Shown here one piece after another: positions 17,656 through 26,102 of a stretch of DNA of 36,702 bases. The DNA lies in contig NZ_JAFBID010000066.1 in NCBI RefSeq assembly GCF_016811235.1, positions 1 through 36,702 of the forward strand. The letters run 5' to 3'. Source of the stretch: Microvirga arabica (lineage in GTDB: Bacteria; Pseudomonadota; Alphaproteobacteria; Rhizobiales; Beijerinckiaceae). A model generated the notes under the pieces. That model saw nothing but the letters and a program-made list of their open reading frames with translations. It did no database searches and was not told where the DNA came from. How positions within the stretch are numbered: position 1 is the first letter of the stretch; each line of letters opens with the position of its first letter. The translations under genes were made by a program, and so were the position numbers.

Positions 17656-17697
17656 GCGGCCAGGGTAGAACCCCGATCCTTGCAATCGACTCTTCCG

Positions 17698-17726
17698 TCG
17701 GCGCGCATTATGGTCGCGCCGATTTT
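17698..17726 (+). terminator. Terminator/attenuator upstream of yicC
   Basis: Stem TCGGCGCG (17698-17705) and CGCGCCGA (17715-17722), 8 perfect pairs with a 9-base loop, followed by TTTT. It lies 42 bases after the mltG stop and 22 before the yicC start. Confidence 0.7.
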
Positions 17727-17748
17727 CATTCCGTTCGAGGTTTCACGC

Positions 17749-18636
17749 ATGTCCATTGCGAGCATGACCGGCTTTGCCCGCGAGGCCGGTGTCACCGGCG
17801 CCTACCAATGGGCGTGGGAACTCAAGACCGTGAACGGCCGTGGGCTTGAGGTGCGGGTGCGAACACCTTCGGGCCTCGATGCCATGGGCGAGGAGGCCCG
17901 CGGGCAGATTCTCAAGGCGCTCACCCGGGGCCAAGGCCAGCTCAATCTGTCCTTGAGCAAGGCTTCGTCCGCCCCGAAGCTGCGCGTCAACCAAGACGTC
18001 TTGCAGTCGCTCCTCTCAGCCCTCACTGGCCTATCGCTCCCGGAGAACGTGAAGCCCGCCTCCCTCGACGGTCTTCTCGCCGTACGCGGCGTGGTGGAGC
18101 TCGACGACGACGCCGACGATCCGGGGCAGAATGAAGAGCTTGCTGCTGCGTTGAGAGCCGGTGTCGGAACGCTGATCGAAGCGCTCAAGGCAGCCCGCCT
18201 GAAAGAAGGGCAGGCGCTGTCTGCCGTCCTCAGGCAGCAGCTCGATCTGATCTCACGGCTTGTCGATGAGGCCGAGACCTCGCCCGCCCGCCAGCCGGAG
18301 GCGATCCGCGCGCGGCTGGAAGCACAGATTGCGGAGCTGTTCGAGGGCAAGCATGCCCTCGACCCGGCACGCCTTCATCAGGAGGCGGTGCTGATCGCCG
18401 CCCGCGCGGACATCCGCGAGGAGCTTGATCGCCTGCGCGCCCACGTGGATGCCGCCCGCGGCCTGTTGCAGGAAGGCGGACCAGTGGGACGGCGCCTCGA
18501 TTTCCTGGCGCAGGAATTCGGCCGGGAGGCGAATACCCTGTGTGCGAAAGCCAATGATGTCTCCCTGTCGCGGATCGGACTTGAATTGAAGGCCGTGATC
18601 GAGCAATTCCGCGAGCAGGTTCAGAACGTGGAGTGA
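17749..18636 (+). CDS. yicC: YicC/YloC-family endoribonuclease
   Basis: A 295-residue member of the YicC family. Family members in E. coli and B. subtilis have been shown to be endoribonucleases that affect small-RNA stability. The N-terminus MSIASMTGFAR is the family hallmark, with ELKTVNGRGLEVRVR after it. The C-terminal DUF1732 part has ADIREELDRLRAHVD and GRRLDFLAQEFGREANTL, followed by the conserved KAND. ATG 17749 is chosen because GAGG precedes it and the family motif starts there; the open frame continues upstream through the terminator hairpin. gmk follows after 4 bases, so the two are co-translated. Confidence 0.94.
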   Translation: MSIASMTGFAREAGVTGAYQWAWELKTVNGRGLEVRVRTPSGLDAMGEEARGQILKALTRGQGQLNLSLSKASSAPKLRVNQDVLQSLLSALTGLSLPENVKPASLDGLLAVRGVVELDDDADDPGQNEELAAALRAGVGTLIEALKAARLKEGQALSAVLRQQLDLISRLVDEAETSPARQPEAIRARLEAQIAELFEGKHALDPARLHQEAVLIAARADIREELDRLRAHVDAARGLLQEGGPVGRRLDFLAQEFGREANTLCAKANDVSLSRIGLELKAVIEQFREQVQNVE

Positions 18637-18640
18637 TGCG

Positions 18641-19291
18641 GTGAGCCAAGATCCGAAGTCTCCGGTCGGCCGTCGCGGCCTGATCCTCATCCTGTCGTCG
18701 CCATCCGGCGCCGGCAAAACCACGCTTACCCGCAGCCTCGTGGAAGAGCGGGCCGGTGCCCTGTCGATTTCCGTCACCACACGCCCCAAGCGCCCCTCTG
18801 AAATCGAAGGCAGGCACTATCACTTCATCGACGTGGAGGAGTTCAAGGCGATGCGCGATCGCGATGAGCTCCTGGAATGGGCCGAGGTGCACGGCAACTT
18901 CTACGGAACGCCGCGCAAGCCCGTGGAGAAGACGCTGGCCGCCGGCCAGGACATGGTCTTCGACATCGACTACCAGGGCACCCGCCAGGTGCGGCAGAAG
19001 CTGCCCGACGATGTCGTCACGGTCTTCGTCCTGCCTCCGAGCTTCAAGGAGCTGAAGGCACGTCTCGAGCGCCGGGCAGAGGATGCGCCCGAGGTCATCG
19101 CAAAGCGTCTCGCCAATGCCCGCGTCGAGATGGAGCGCTGGGTCGAGTACGATTACGTGATCGTCAACGAGGACCTCGGCAAGTCCTTCGAGAGCCTGAA
19201 GGCAATCCAGGCCGCGGAGCGTCTCAAGCGCGATCGCCTCGTCGGCCTCTCCGACTTCGTCGAAGGGCTTCTCGCCGAGAAGCTCGACTAG
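18641..19291 (+). CDS. gmk: Guanylate kinase
   Basis: Phosphorylates GMP to GDP with ATP, essential for GTP and therefore for (p)ppGpp pools. The 216-residue protein has the P-loop SSPSGAGKTT (about 19-28), the GMP-binding SVTTRPKRPSEIEGRHYHF segment (about 44-62), and the VHGNFYGTP motif. The start is GTG, just 4 bases after the yicC stop; no ATG lies nearby. It converges on ddl, with only 18 bases between the two stop codons and no hairpin visible there. Confidence 0.96.
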   Translation: MSQDPKSPVGRRGLILILSSPSGAGKTTLTRSLVEERAGALSISVTTRPKRPSEIEGRHYHFIDVEEFKAMRDRDELLEWAEVHGNFYGTPRKPVEKTLAAGQDMVFDIDYQGTRQVRQKLPDDVVTVFVLPPSFKELKARLERRAEDAPEVIAKRLANARVEMERWVEYDYVIVNEDLGKSFESLKAIQAAERLKRDRLVGLSDFVEGLLAEKLD

Positions 19292-19309
19292 ATCGACGGT
19301 TGGTTCCGG

Positions 19310-20422
19310 TCAGACGAGCGCCAGCTGGTTCCGGCGCTCGTGACGGGCGATGGCATGCCCGATCAGCACCTCCATCAGCTCGCTCTGCGGCAGGCCTCCG
19401 GCCTCCCAGAGCTTCGGGTACATGCTGATTGCGGTGAAGCCTGGAAGCGTGTTCACCTCGTTGACGAACGGGCTGGTTTCGTTTGTCGGATCGACGAAGA
19501 AGTCGACGCGGGCCAAGCCTTCGCAGCCGAGCACCCTGAAAGTTTCGACCGCAAGCTCCTGGATACGACCTGCTTGGTCGGAAGTGAGTTCGGCCGGAAT
19601 GCGCAGGAGGGCGCCGTCCGCGTCGATGTATTTGGCGTCGTAGCTGTAGAAGCCGTGGCTGCCGGCCGGCACGATCTCGCCAAGCGGGGAAGCCTTGATC
19701 TCGCCGGCGGCGTTCTCCAGCACCGAGCATTCGATCTCCCGCGCTCCCGTCACGCTGCGCTCGACGAGCACCTTGCCGTCATAGCGGAAGGCCTTTTCAC
19801 AGGCTTTGTCGAATTCCTCAGGCGACGACGCGCGGGACACGCCGACCGACGAGCCCATGTTGGCAGGCTTCACGAAAAGATCCGATGTGCCGAGAGCATC
19901 CACGGCGGCCCGGTAGTCGACGCGGGTGCGGGGCGTGAGGGTCAGGAAGGGTACGACAGGCAGACCGCTGTCGCGCAGCAGCCGCTTGGCCACGTCCTTG
20001 TCCATGCCGGCGGCGGAGCCCATCACGCCGGAGCCGACATAAGGAACGTTGGCGAGTTCGAGGAAGCCCTGGACCGTTCCGTCCTCACCGTTCGGGCCGT
20101 GGAGCACCGGCACGACCGCGTCGAGGTAAAGCGTGGTGGAGCCTGCATCGCCGTTCAGGACCATCATCTCGCCCGCGCCGCCGGGCAGCAGGGCGACCTG
20201 GGGTGCACCCTCGGGGATCTCCAGGGATGTCGCCCCGCGGCCGCCGCCATTGCCGCTGTCGCAGAGAAGCCAGCGTCCATCGCGGCCGATGCCGATCGGG
20301 ATGATGTCGTAGCGGTCCGGATCGAGGGCGCGCAGCACATTGGCGGCTGAGAGCTTGGAGACCTCGTGCTCCGCAGAGCGCCCCCCGAACAGAAGCCCGA
20401 TCCTCTTGCGCGGCTGCGACAT
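19310..20422 (-). CDS. ddl: D-alanine--D-alanine ligase
   Basis: ATP-grasp enzyme that makes the D-Ala-D-Ala dipeptide of peptidoglycan. It is 370 residues when started at ATG 20422, where AAGGAGG is an excellent ribosome binding site; the frame stays open a further 37 codons upstream without family similarity. Motifs: LFGGRSAEHEVS (11-22), VLHGPNGEDGTVQG (106-119), VKPANMGSSVGVSR (184-197), the FYSYDAKY loop (258-265), and the C-terminal FVNEVNTLPGFT. The length and the SYDAKY loop resemble DdlA more than the roughly 310-residue DdlB of mur clusters. It is not in a mur/fts cluster here; a second ddlB may exist elsewhere. Confidence 0.95.
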   Translation of the reverse strand: MSQPRKRIGLLFGGRSAEHEVSKLSAANVLRALDPDRYDIIPIGIGRDGRWLLCDSGNGGGRGATSLEIPEGAPQVALLPGGAGEMMVLNGDAGSTTLYLDAVVPVLHGPNGEDGTVQGFLELANVPYVGSGVMGSAAGMDKDVAKRLLRDSGLPVVPFLTLTPRTRVDYRAAVDALGTSDLFVKPANMGSSVGVSRASSPEEFDKACEKAFRYDGKVLVERSVTGAREIECSVLENAAGEIKASPLGEIVPAGSHGFYSYDAKYIDADGALLRIPAELTSDQAGRIQELAVETFRVLGCEGLARVDFFVDPTNETSPFVNEVNTLPGFTAISMYPKLWEAGGLPQSELMEVLIGHAIARHERRNQLALV

Positions 20423-20572
20423 GCCCGCTTCCTCCTTTGCGGCGGCCCAAGGCCGTCCATACGAACCGATCATGGGAGAGGCGCAGTTAAGGTCCCATGA
20501 AAGACCTCCGCGGCCCCCGTCGAGCGGCTGCATATAGGGGGCATCGAAGGCGGGGCGAGCGTCGGAGCCGCT

Positions 20573-21424
20573 TTAAGCCCGCGAGCCGTCCAGGGCATTG
20601 GCCAGCGCCACATACCCTTCCACTGGGATGTTCTCCGCCCGGATCGTCTCCTCCAGCCCAGCCGCCTGGATGATCTCGGACGGATCGGGCGTGACGGATT
20701 TCAGGCTCTGGCGCAGCATCTTGCGGCGCTGCCCGAAGGCGGCCCGCGTGACGGTTTCCAGCGCTTCAAGACGGCAGGGCAAAGGATTCGCCCGAGGGGT
20801 GAGGTGGACGACGCTGGACGTGATCTTCGGCGGCGGCACGAAGGCCGAGGGCGGCACGTCGAAGAGAATGCGCGACTCCGCGCGCCAACCGCAGAGGACG
20901 CCCAGGCGGCCGTAGTTCTTCGGGTCGCTCTCGTCGGCCACGATGCGCTCGGCGACCTCGCGCTGGAACATGAGAGTGAGGGAGGCCCACCAGGGCGGCC
21001 AGACCTCAGTCGTGAGCCACCCGGTCAGGAGAGCCGTGCCGACATTATAGGGCAGGTTGGCGATGATCCGGACGAGCCCATCGCCGACGAGCGGGCGCGG
21101 GTCGAACTCCAGGGCATCGGCTTCGACCACCTCCAGTCGGCCCGGATAGCGCTCGGCGATCTCGGCCAGCGCCGGCAGGCAGCGGGTGTCGCGCTCGATG
21201 GCGATCACCTTCCTGGCGCCGGCTGCGAGGATCGCCCGGGTCAGGCCGCCAGGGCCGGGGCCGACCTCGATGACGGTCGCCTCCTCCAGCGGCCCGGCGG
21301 AGCGGGCGATGCGGCTGGTGAGGTTGAGGTCGAACAGGAAGTTCTGGCCCAGCGACTTCTTGGCCATGAGGCCATGGGTGCGGACCACCTCGCGCAGAGG
21401 GGGAAGGTCGTCGATCTGGCTCAT
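20573..21424 (-). CDS. rsmA: 16S rRNA dimethyladenosine transferase (KsgA)
   Basis: Dimethylates A1518 and A1519 in helix 45 of 16S rRNA, a late checkpoint in 30S assembly. The 283-residue protein has KKSLGQNFLFD (22-32), the SAM-binding VIEVGPGPGGLTRAIL (51-66), and the catalytic NLPYNV (123-128). Its ATG overlaps the pdxA stop as ATGA, so the two are translationally coupled. The pdxA-rsmA pair is conserved across proteobacteria. Confidence 0.97.
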   Translation of the reverse strand: MSQIDDLPPLREVVRTHGLMAKKSLGQNFLFDLNLTSRIARSAGPLEEATVIEVGPGPGGLTRAILAAGARKVIAIERDTRCLPALAEIAERYPGRLEVVEADALEFDPRPLVGDGLVRIIANLPYNVGTALLTGWLTTEVWPPWWASLTLMFQREVAERIVADESDPKNYGRLGVLCGWRAESRILFDVPPSAFVPPPKITSSVVHLTPRANPLPCRLEALETVTRAAFGQRRKMLRQSLKSVTPDPSEIIQAAGLEETIRAENIPVEGYVALANALDGSRA

Positions 21425-22431
21425 GCAGCCCCCAGGCGGGCCGCAAGCTTGATGGCGGCGATGAGGCTGTCGGGTCGGGCGATGCCCTTGCCTGCAATGT
21501 CGAAGGCGGTGCCGTGATCCGGAGAGGTGCGCACGAAGGGAAGCCCGAGGGTCACGTTGACCGCCTCGTCAAAGGCAATAGTCTTGATCGGAATGAGGGC
21601 TTGGTCGTGATACATGGCGAGCGCCGCATCGTAGCGGCTGCGGGCGCGGGCATGGAACATGGTGTCCGCGGGCAGGGGGCCTGCCGCCTCAATGCCCTCC
21701 TGGCGCAGCATGTCGATGGCCGGAGCGATGATACTCCCGTCCTCCGTTCCCATCGCTCCGTTCTCGCCGGCGTGAGGGTTGAGGCCGGCCAATGCCAGCC
21801 TCGGATTTGCGATGCCGAACCGCTCCCGCAGCTCCCGTGCCACGATCCGCCCGGTCAGCACGATCAGATCCGTGGTGAGGGCGGAGGGCACGTCCGCAAG
21901 AGGGATGTGCACGGTCACCGGCACCACTGCCAGCTGCTCGCTCCAGAGCATCATCACCGGATGATAAGTCTGATCCCTGCCGTCGGAGGCGAGGGCGGCG
22001 AGAAACTCCGTATGGCCCGGATGCCGAAACCCGGCCTCGTAGAGGACATGTTTGGCGATGGGGTTGGTGACGAGCGCCGAAGCGGCTCCCTTCTGGACTA
22101 GCCTTACGGCCGTCTCGATGGACTCGACGACCGATGCCGCAGCGCCTGCATCGGGACGCCCCGGTTGCGCCGAGACCGAAACGCTCAAGGGGAGGACCGG
22201 CAGAGCCTTTGGGAAGGTATCAGGAATCTGCGCCGTCTCGACGGCCATGACCGGAATGTCCCAGCCCTGGCTCTGCGCAACGCGTTCGAGGAATGCGGGG
22301 TCGCTCAAGATCGCGAAGGGGGGCAGGGCCCGTTCTTTCCGCAGCATCCAGGCCCGCAGAGCCAGTTCCGGCCCGATCCCGGCAGGGTCACCCTGCGTCA
22401 GCAGGAGTGAGGGCTGGTTCAAGGCTGGCAC
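21421..22431 (-). CDS. pdxA: 4-hydroxythreonine-4-phosphate dehydrogenase
   Basis: NAD-dependent step of pyridoxal-phosphate synthesis in the DXP-dependent route. It has 336 residues; metal-binding His175, His220 and His275 (VTVHIPL, GLNPHAGENG, MYHDQALIPIK) align with the E. coli enzyme. The N-terminal TQGDPAGIGPE and the FVRTSPDHGTAFD motif confirm the family. The start is GTG, since a stop codon occurs in frame shortly upstream and no ATG is available. The gene lies 15 bases after lptD and overlaps rsmA by 4 bases. A surA gene, often found between lptD and pdxA, is absent. Confidence 0.96.
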   Translation of the reverse strand: MPALNQPSLLLTQGDPAGIGPELALRAWMLRKERALPPFAILSDPAFLERVAQSQGWDIPVMAVETAQIPDTFPKALPVLPLSVSVSAQPGRPDAGAAASVVESIETAVRLVQKGAASALVTNPIAKHVLYEAGFRHPGHTEFLAALASDGRDQTYHPVMMLWSEQLAVVPVTVHIPLADVPSALTTDLIVLTGRIVARELRERFGIANPRLALAGLNPHAGENGAMGTEDGSIIAPAIDMLRQEGIEAAGPLPADTMFHARARSRYDAALAMYHDQALIPIKTIAFDEAVNVTLGLPFVRTSPDHGTAFDIAGKGIARPDSLIAAIKLAARLGAA

Positions 22432-22446
22432 CGGTGTCGTTCACCA

Positions 22447-24978
22447 TCACTCATCGGCGGAACCGCTGAGTCTCTGCGTATAGCCCACCTCGCCGAGGGA
22501 GCGGAGCTCAAGGCTGAAGGCAACTGTATGGTTCTGTTCCTTCTCGCCCGACGTCAGGGTGATGTCGCGCGGGGTGATGCTGTAGCTCACCGAGAAGGTC
22601 GTACACTCGTCGATGTAGCCCAGCCCCAGAGACATGCCGGCCACATAAGCGACGTTCTCGCGTTGGGAGATCGCGGCTCCCGGAGCGGCGATCGGAACAG
22701 CACTCATCTGGCGCGCTACGAGATAGCGGTCCAGGTCGAGGAGAACCGAGCCCGTGACGAACCAGTTCGGCGTCATGTCCCAACGGGCGGAAGCCAGCAG
22801 GCCCTCGCGGCGGGTTGGGAAGCCGATGGCAGGCTGAGCCTCGTACCGGGCATAGGTCAGCGAGGTCGAGACCGGCAGATAGGGATTGAAGTTCGCCCGG
22901 ATGCCGGCCTCGAACCGGTTCAGGCTGAAATCTTCCTGATCGAAGCGTCCGCGCGTCACAAAAGCGAAATTGGCATTCGGCGAGATCTGGAAGCGGCCCA
23001 CATAATCCGACGCCCGGGACTCAAGGCCTGAATCGAGACCCACATTGGCCAGATCGCCTTGCCGGAACGAGTTGCGTCCCGCGATCTGGTAGGACTGGCC
23101 GAACAGCACGTTGGCGTAGAAGTCGTCCGCCCCCGTGACCGTGTACTGCAGGCCGACATTGGCGCGCACGCCGCCCTCGACACGATCATAACCGGAGAAC
23201 TTGTCCCAATCGAAGAGCGACGTGTCGTCGAAGACGAGGCTCTGGGCATCCTCGTTCGGAAGGTTGCCGATCCGGGTCTCGTTCGGGCGCGCGATGATCT
23301 GGGCGATGGGCTCCAGGATCTGCTGGCCCGAGGTACCGAGGCTGGCGACGAAGGGATAGCGGTATTCGAGCCCGATCGCCGGGGTGGCGCGGAAGAGATA
23401 GTCGTCATCCCCGTCGATGAAGTTGGCAAGCTGCGGGTTCTGGTAACCGTTGAAGTCGGGAGCGATCCAGAAATTGTCGGCCCGCAGATAGGCGAACGGG
23501 GTCCAGACCTGGCCGATCGGGTCGATGAACTCGCGCCGCCAGGATGCCGTGACCGAAGCTCTGGACGTCGAGCCGCTGATGCCGCGAACGAGGCACTCGG
23601 CAGAATTGAATCCGTCGTCGCGGCAGGTTCGAGCAATGCCGAAATAGGCCGTATTCTCAGGAAAAAGCGGATCGAACTGGGCAGCCTCGCGGGACAGGCT
23701 GGTGACGTTCACGTCGATGGCGAACTCGCCGCCGATCGTCGGGGGCGTGAAGCGCTTGTTGTAGTCGATCACCGGAGCCACGACCGGCTGCTGCTTCTGC
23801 CAATCGTAGGTGGACAGGGTCTTGAAGTAATAGCCCCGCGCATCGAAGAACGAGCGATCTCCCTGACCCTGGAGATAGACGGTCGAGATCGATTCCTTGA
23901 CGTAATAGCTGCTCAGGCTCTCGCTGCGGATGCGGTAGTTCGTGAGGAACCACTTGTCGGACACGAGGGCGATGTCCCAGCCCCAGCGCCAGTTCTGGTT
24001 GATGAAGAACTCGCCCGATGTCTCCAGCGAGCCACGGAAATCGCGATCTCCGGCTCCGAACGGAGAGGGGAGAAAGGCCTCCGGGTCCAGCTGGTTGATG
24101 CCGGCCGCGCGAATGTTGTAGGCGCCTGTCTCCAGGCGATGACGCCACTCGACCTGCCCGAGAACGCCCTGGCGGCTCAGGATGGTCGGGCTGATCGTCA
24201 GGTCGTAGTTGGGGGCGATGGCCCAGAAGAACGGGATCGAGCCGCCGTAGCCTAGGGTGTTCGAGTAGACGTAACGCGGCGCCAGGAAGCCCGTCTTGCG
24301 CCTGACGGTCGGATCCGGCGTCCAGAAGTAGGGCAGGTAGGCGACTGGGATGCCGAGGAGCTCGAGGGTGGCATCCTCGTAATAGATCGTCCGCTCGCTG
24401 TTGTTGTGGATGATCTTCGCGGCCTTCACCTGCCAGAGCGGGGGGCGTTCCGGGTTGTCCTTGCACGGTTCGCAGGCCGTATAGGTGCCGCGCTCAAAGG
24501 TCGTGGTCTCGCCCTCGGCCCGCTCGGCCCGCGGAGCGGAGAACCGGGTGGTGAGGGGACGGCCCTGTTCCACGGTGGTCTGCACCACCCTCAGGGAATC
24601 GATAAAACCGCTCTTGAAGTCGTCGGTGAGTTCGAATCTGTCACCCGTTGCGACGGTCCCGTTGGCCTCCGTCAGGCGGGCATTGCCCTCGGCAAAGACG
24701 CGGCCGGTGTTCCGGTCGTAGGTGACACGGTCGGCCTGGAGCGTCCGGCCCTGATAGTTCATCTGCACGTCGCCGGAGGCGGCAATCGTGTTCCGGTCGT
24801 TGTCGTAGACGATTTCCCTGGCGTCCACGAGGAGGCGGTCGTTTCCGGATCCCGATTGGGCGCGGGCGCCGATGGCCTCATTGAGCGTGGCTTGGGCAAG
24901 CGCAGGCATTGACCCAGCGGCATATACCAGTGCCGCTGCGACCGCAGACGTTGCGATCGTTGTCTTAAGCCGCCGCAT
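22447..24978 (-). CDS. lptD: LPS-assembly protein LptD
   Basis: Outer-membrane beta-barrel that inserts lipopolysaccharide into the outer leaflet, with LptE. 843 residues: signal peptide (to about QA-TLNE, residue 30), OstA/LptA-like jellyroll domain (about 48-130), then the large barrel. Cysteines 169 and 172 (TACEPCKDN) and Cys792 (GYIDECTTFSV) match the N- and C-terminal positions that form the essential disulfides in LptD. Two further Cys lie in an extracellular-loop-like region near 415-430. I chose ATG 24978, with AAGGAG at ideal distance; an in-frame GTG six bases upstream would overlap that site. It lies 36 bases after lptG. Confidence 0.95.
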   Translation of the reverse strand: MRRLKTTIATSAVAAALVYAAGSMPALAQATLNEAIGARAQSGSGNDRLLVDAREIVYDNDRNTIAASGDVQMNYQGRTLQADRVTYDRNTGRVFAEGNARLTEANGTVATGDRFELTDDFKSGFIDSLRVVQTTVEQGRPLTTRFSAPRAERAEGETTTFERGTYTACEPCKDNPERPPLWQVKAAKIIHNNSERTIYYEDATLELLGIPVAYLPYFWTPDPTVRRKTGFLAPRYVYSNTLGYGGSIPFFWAIAPNYDLTISPTILSRQGVLGQVEWRHRLETGAYNIRAAGINQLDPEAFLPSPFGAGDRDFRGSLETSGEFFINQNWRWGWDIALVSDKWFLTNYRIRSESLSSYYVKESISTVYLQGQGDRSFFDARGYYFKTLSTYDWQKQQPVVAPVIDYNKRFTPPTIGGEFAIDVNVTSLSREAAQFDPLFPENTAYFGIARTCRDDGFNSAECLVRGISGSTSRASVTASWRREFIDPIGQVWTPFAYLRADNFWIAPDFNGYQNPQLANFIDGDDDYLFRATPAIGLEYRYPFVASLGTSGQQILEPIAQIIARPNETRIGNLPNEDAQSLVFDDTSLFDWDKFSGYDRVEGGVRANVGLQYTVTGADDFYANVLFGQSYQIAGRNSFRQGDLANVGLDSGLESRASDYVGRFQISPNANFAFVTRGRFDQEDFSLNRFEAGIRANFNPYLPVSTSLTYARYEAQPAIGFPTRREGLLASARWDMTPNWFVTGSVLLDLDRYLVARQMSAVPIAAPGAAISQRENVAYVAGMSLGLGYIDECTTFSVSYSITPRDITLTSGEKEQNHTVAFSLELRSLGEVGYTQRLSGSADE

Positions 24979-25014
24979 CCCCACTCCTTCGCAATACTTC
25001 TTCTTCGAGAACGG

Positions 25015-26100
25015 TCAGCCGTCCTCTTGGTACAATAAGGCCAAGGTCCCTAAAAGACTGCCTACTACAGCAGGAAACCAGGCCGCAACCAATGAACTGA
25101 TGATTCCGGAGGCTCCAAGCTCCGCCATAAGCTCAGTGGCGACATAAAGCATGAACCCGGCGGCGACGCCACCCAGAACCATCATGGCTACACCGCCAAA
25201 TCGAAAGAATCTTAACGAGACCGATGCGGCAACGAAGACCATGGCGATGAAGAGCAGGGGGCGGGCCAGAAGCAGGTCGTAATGGAGCTGGTAGGTGGTG
25301 GCGTTGATATCCGCCTGCTCCAATCGGTCGATCGTCGCCTTCAGATCCCAGAACGGCACCGCATCGGGGTCGATGAAGCTCTGTCGAACCTCCGAGGGTT
25401 GCAGGCTCGAGGCGATCAGGTAGCGGTCGTGGGATCGGGGCTCCTCGGTTGCGGACAGGACCCTGGCGTCCTTCAGTTCCCAGAAGCCCTCGTGCAGATT
25501 CGCTTGCCGGGACTCGACCCGATGGCTGAATGTGCCGTCATGGTCGAAGGCATAGACCGTGACGTCATAAAGAGTTGCAGCATCCGTCGCCGAGCCGTTC
25601 GCGCGGAAGATGGCCTGCCCGTCCAGGCTCCTCTGGCGAAGCCAGATCGGCTTTTCCCGGGTCTGGACGTTCCTGGAGAAGATGCTCGTCTCCAGAGCGG
25701 AGGCGCGCTGCTTGAGGACGGCGGAGAGAGGGTTGTAGACGGTGACGGACAGCACGCCGATCAGCACCGCGATGAGGAGCCCCGGCTGAAGGAACTGCCA
25801 GGCGGAGATTCCCGCGGCCCGCGCCACCACCAGCTCGAGCTTGCGGCTGAGCTGCAGGAGAGCCGCCATGCTGCCGAATAGGACGGCAAAGGGCATCACC
25901 TGCTCGGCGATGGCCGGGGTGCGGAACAGGGCCAGTTGCGCAATGACGGCCGTCGTCGCGCTCGGCGCGTCGCCGGCCCGGCGCATAAGCTCCACGAAGT
26001 CCAGGGTATAGACGAGGGTGAAGACCGTCGCGAAGACCAGGAAAATAGTCCTGAGAAACTGCCGTGAGAAATAGAAACCAAGGGTCCGGCCGATCAGCAT
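25015..26100 (-). CDS. lptG: LPS export ABC transporter permease LptG
   Basis: One of the two inner-membrane subunits of the LptB2FG transporter that extracts LPS and passes it to LptC. It has 361 residues with six predicted membrane helices (about 15-38, 60-82, 102-125, and three C-terminal ones between about 275 and 357). A large periplasmic jellyroll (about 130-270) is rich in beta strands. It starts 2 bases after the lptF stop. LptF and LptG are homologous; this second copy is assigned LptG by order and by its shorter length. lptB, lptC and lptA are not in the window. Confidence 0.93.
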   Translation of the reverse strand: MLIGRTLGFYFSRQFLRTIFLVFATVFTLVYTLDFVELMRRAGDAPSATTAVIAQLALFRTPAIAEQVMPFAVLFGSMAALLQLSRKLELVVARAAGISAWQFLQPGLLIAVLIGVLSVTVYNPLSAVLKQRASALETSIFSRNVQTREKPIWLRQRSLDGQAIFRANGSATDAATLYDVTVYAFDHDGTFSHRVESRQANLHEGFWELKDARVLSATEEPRSHDRYLIASSLQPSEVRQSFIDPDAVPFWDLKATIDRLEQADINATTYQLHYDLLLARPLLFIAMVFVAASVSLRFFRFGGVAMMVLGGVAAGFMLYVATELMAELGASGIISSLVAAWFPAVVGSLLGTLALLYQEDG

Positions 26101-26102
26101 GG

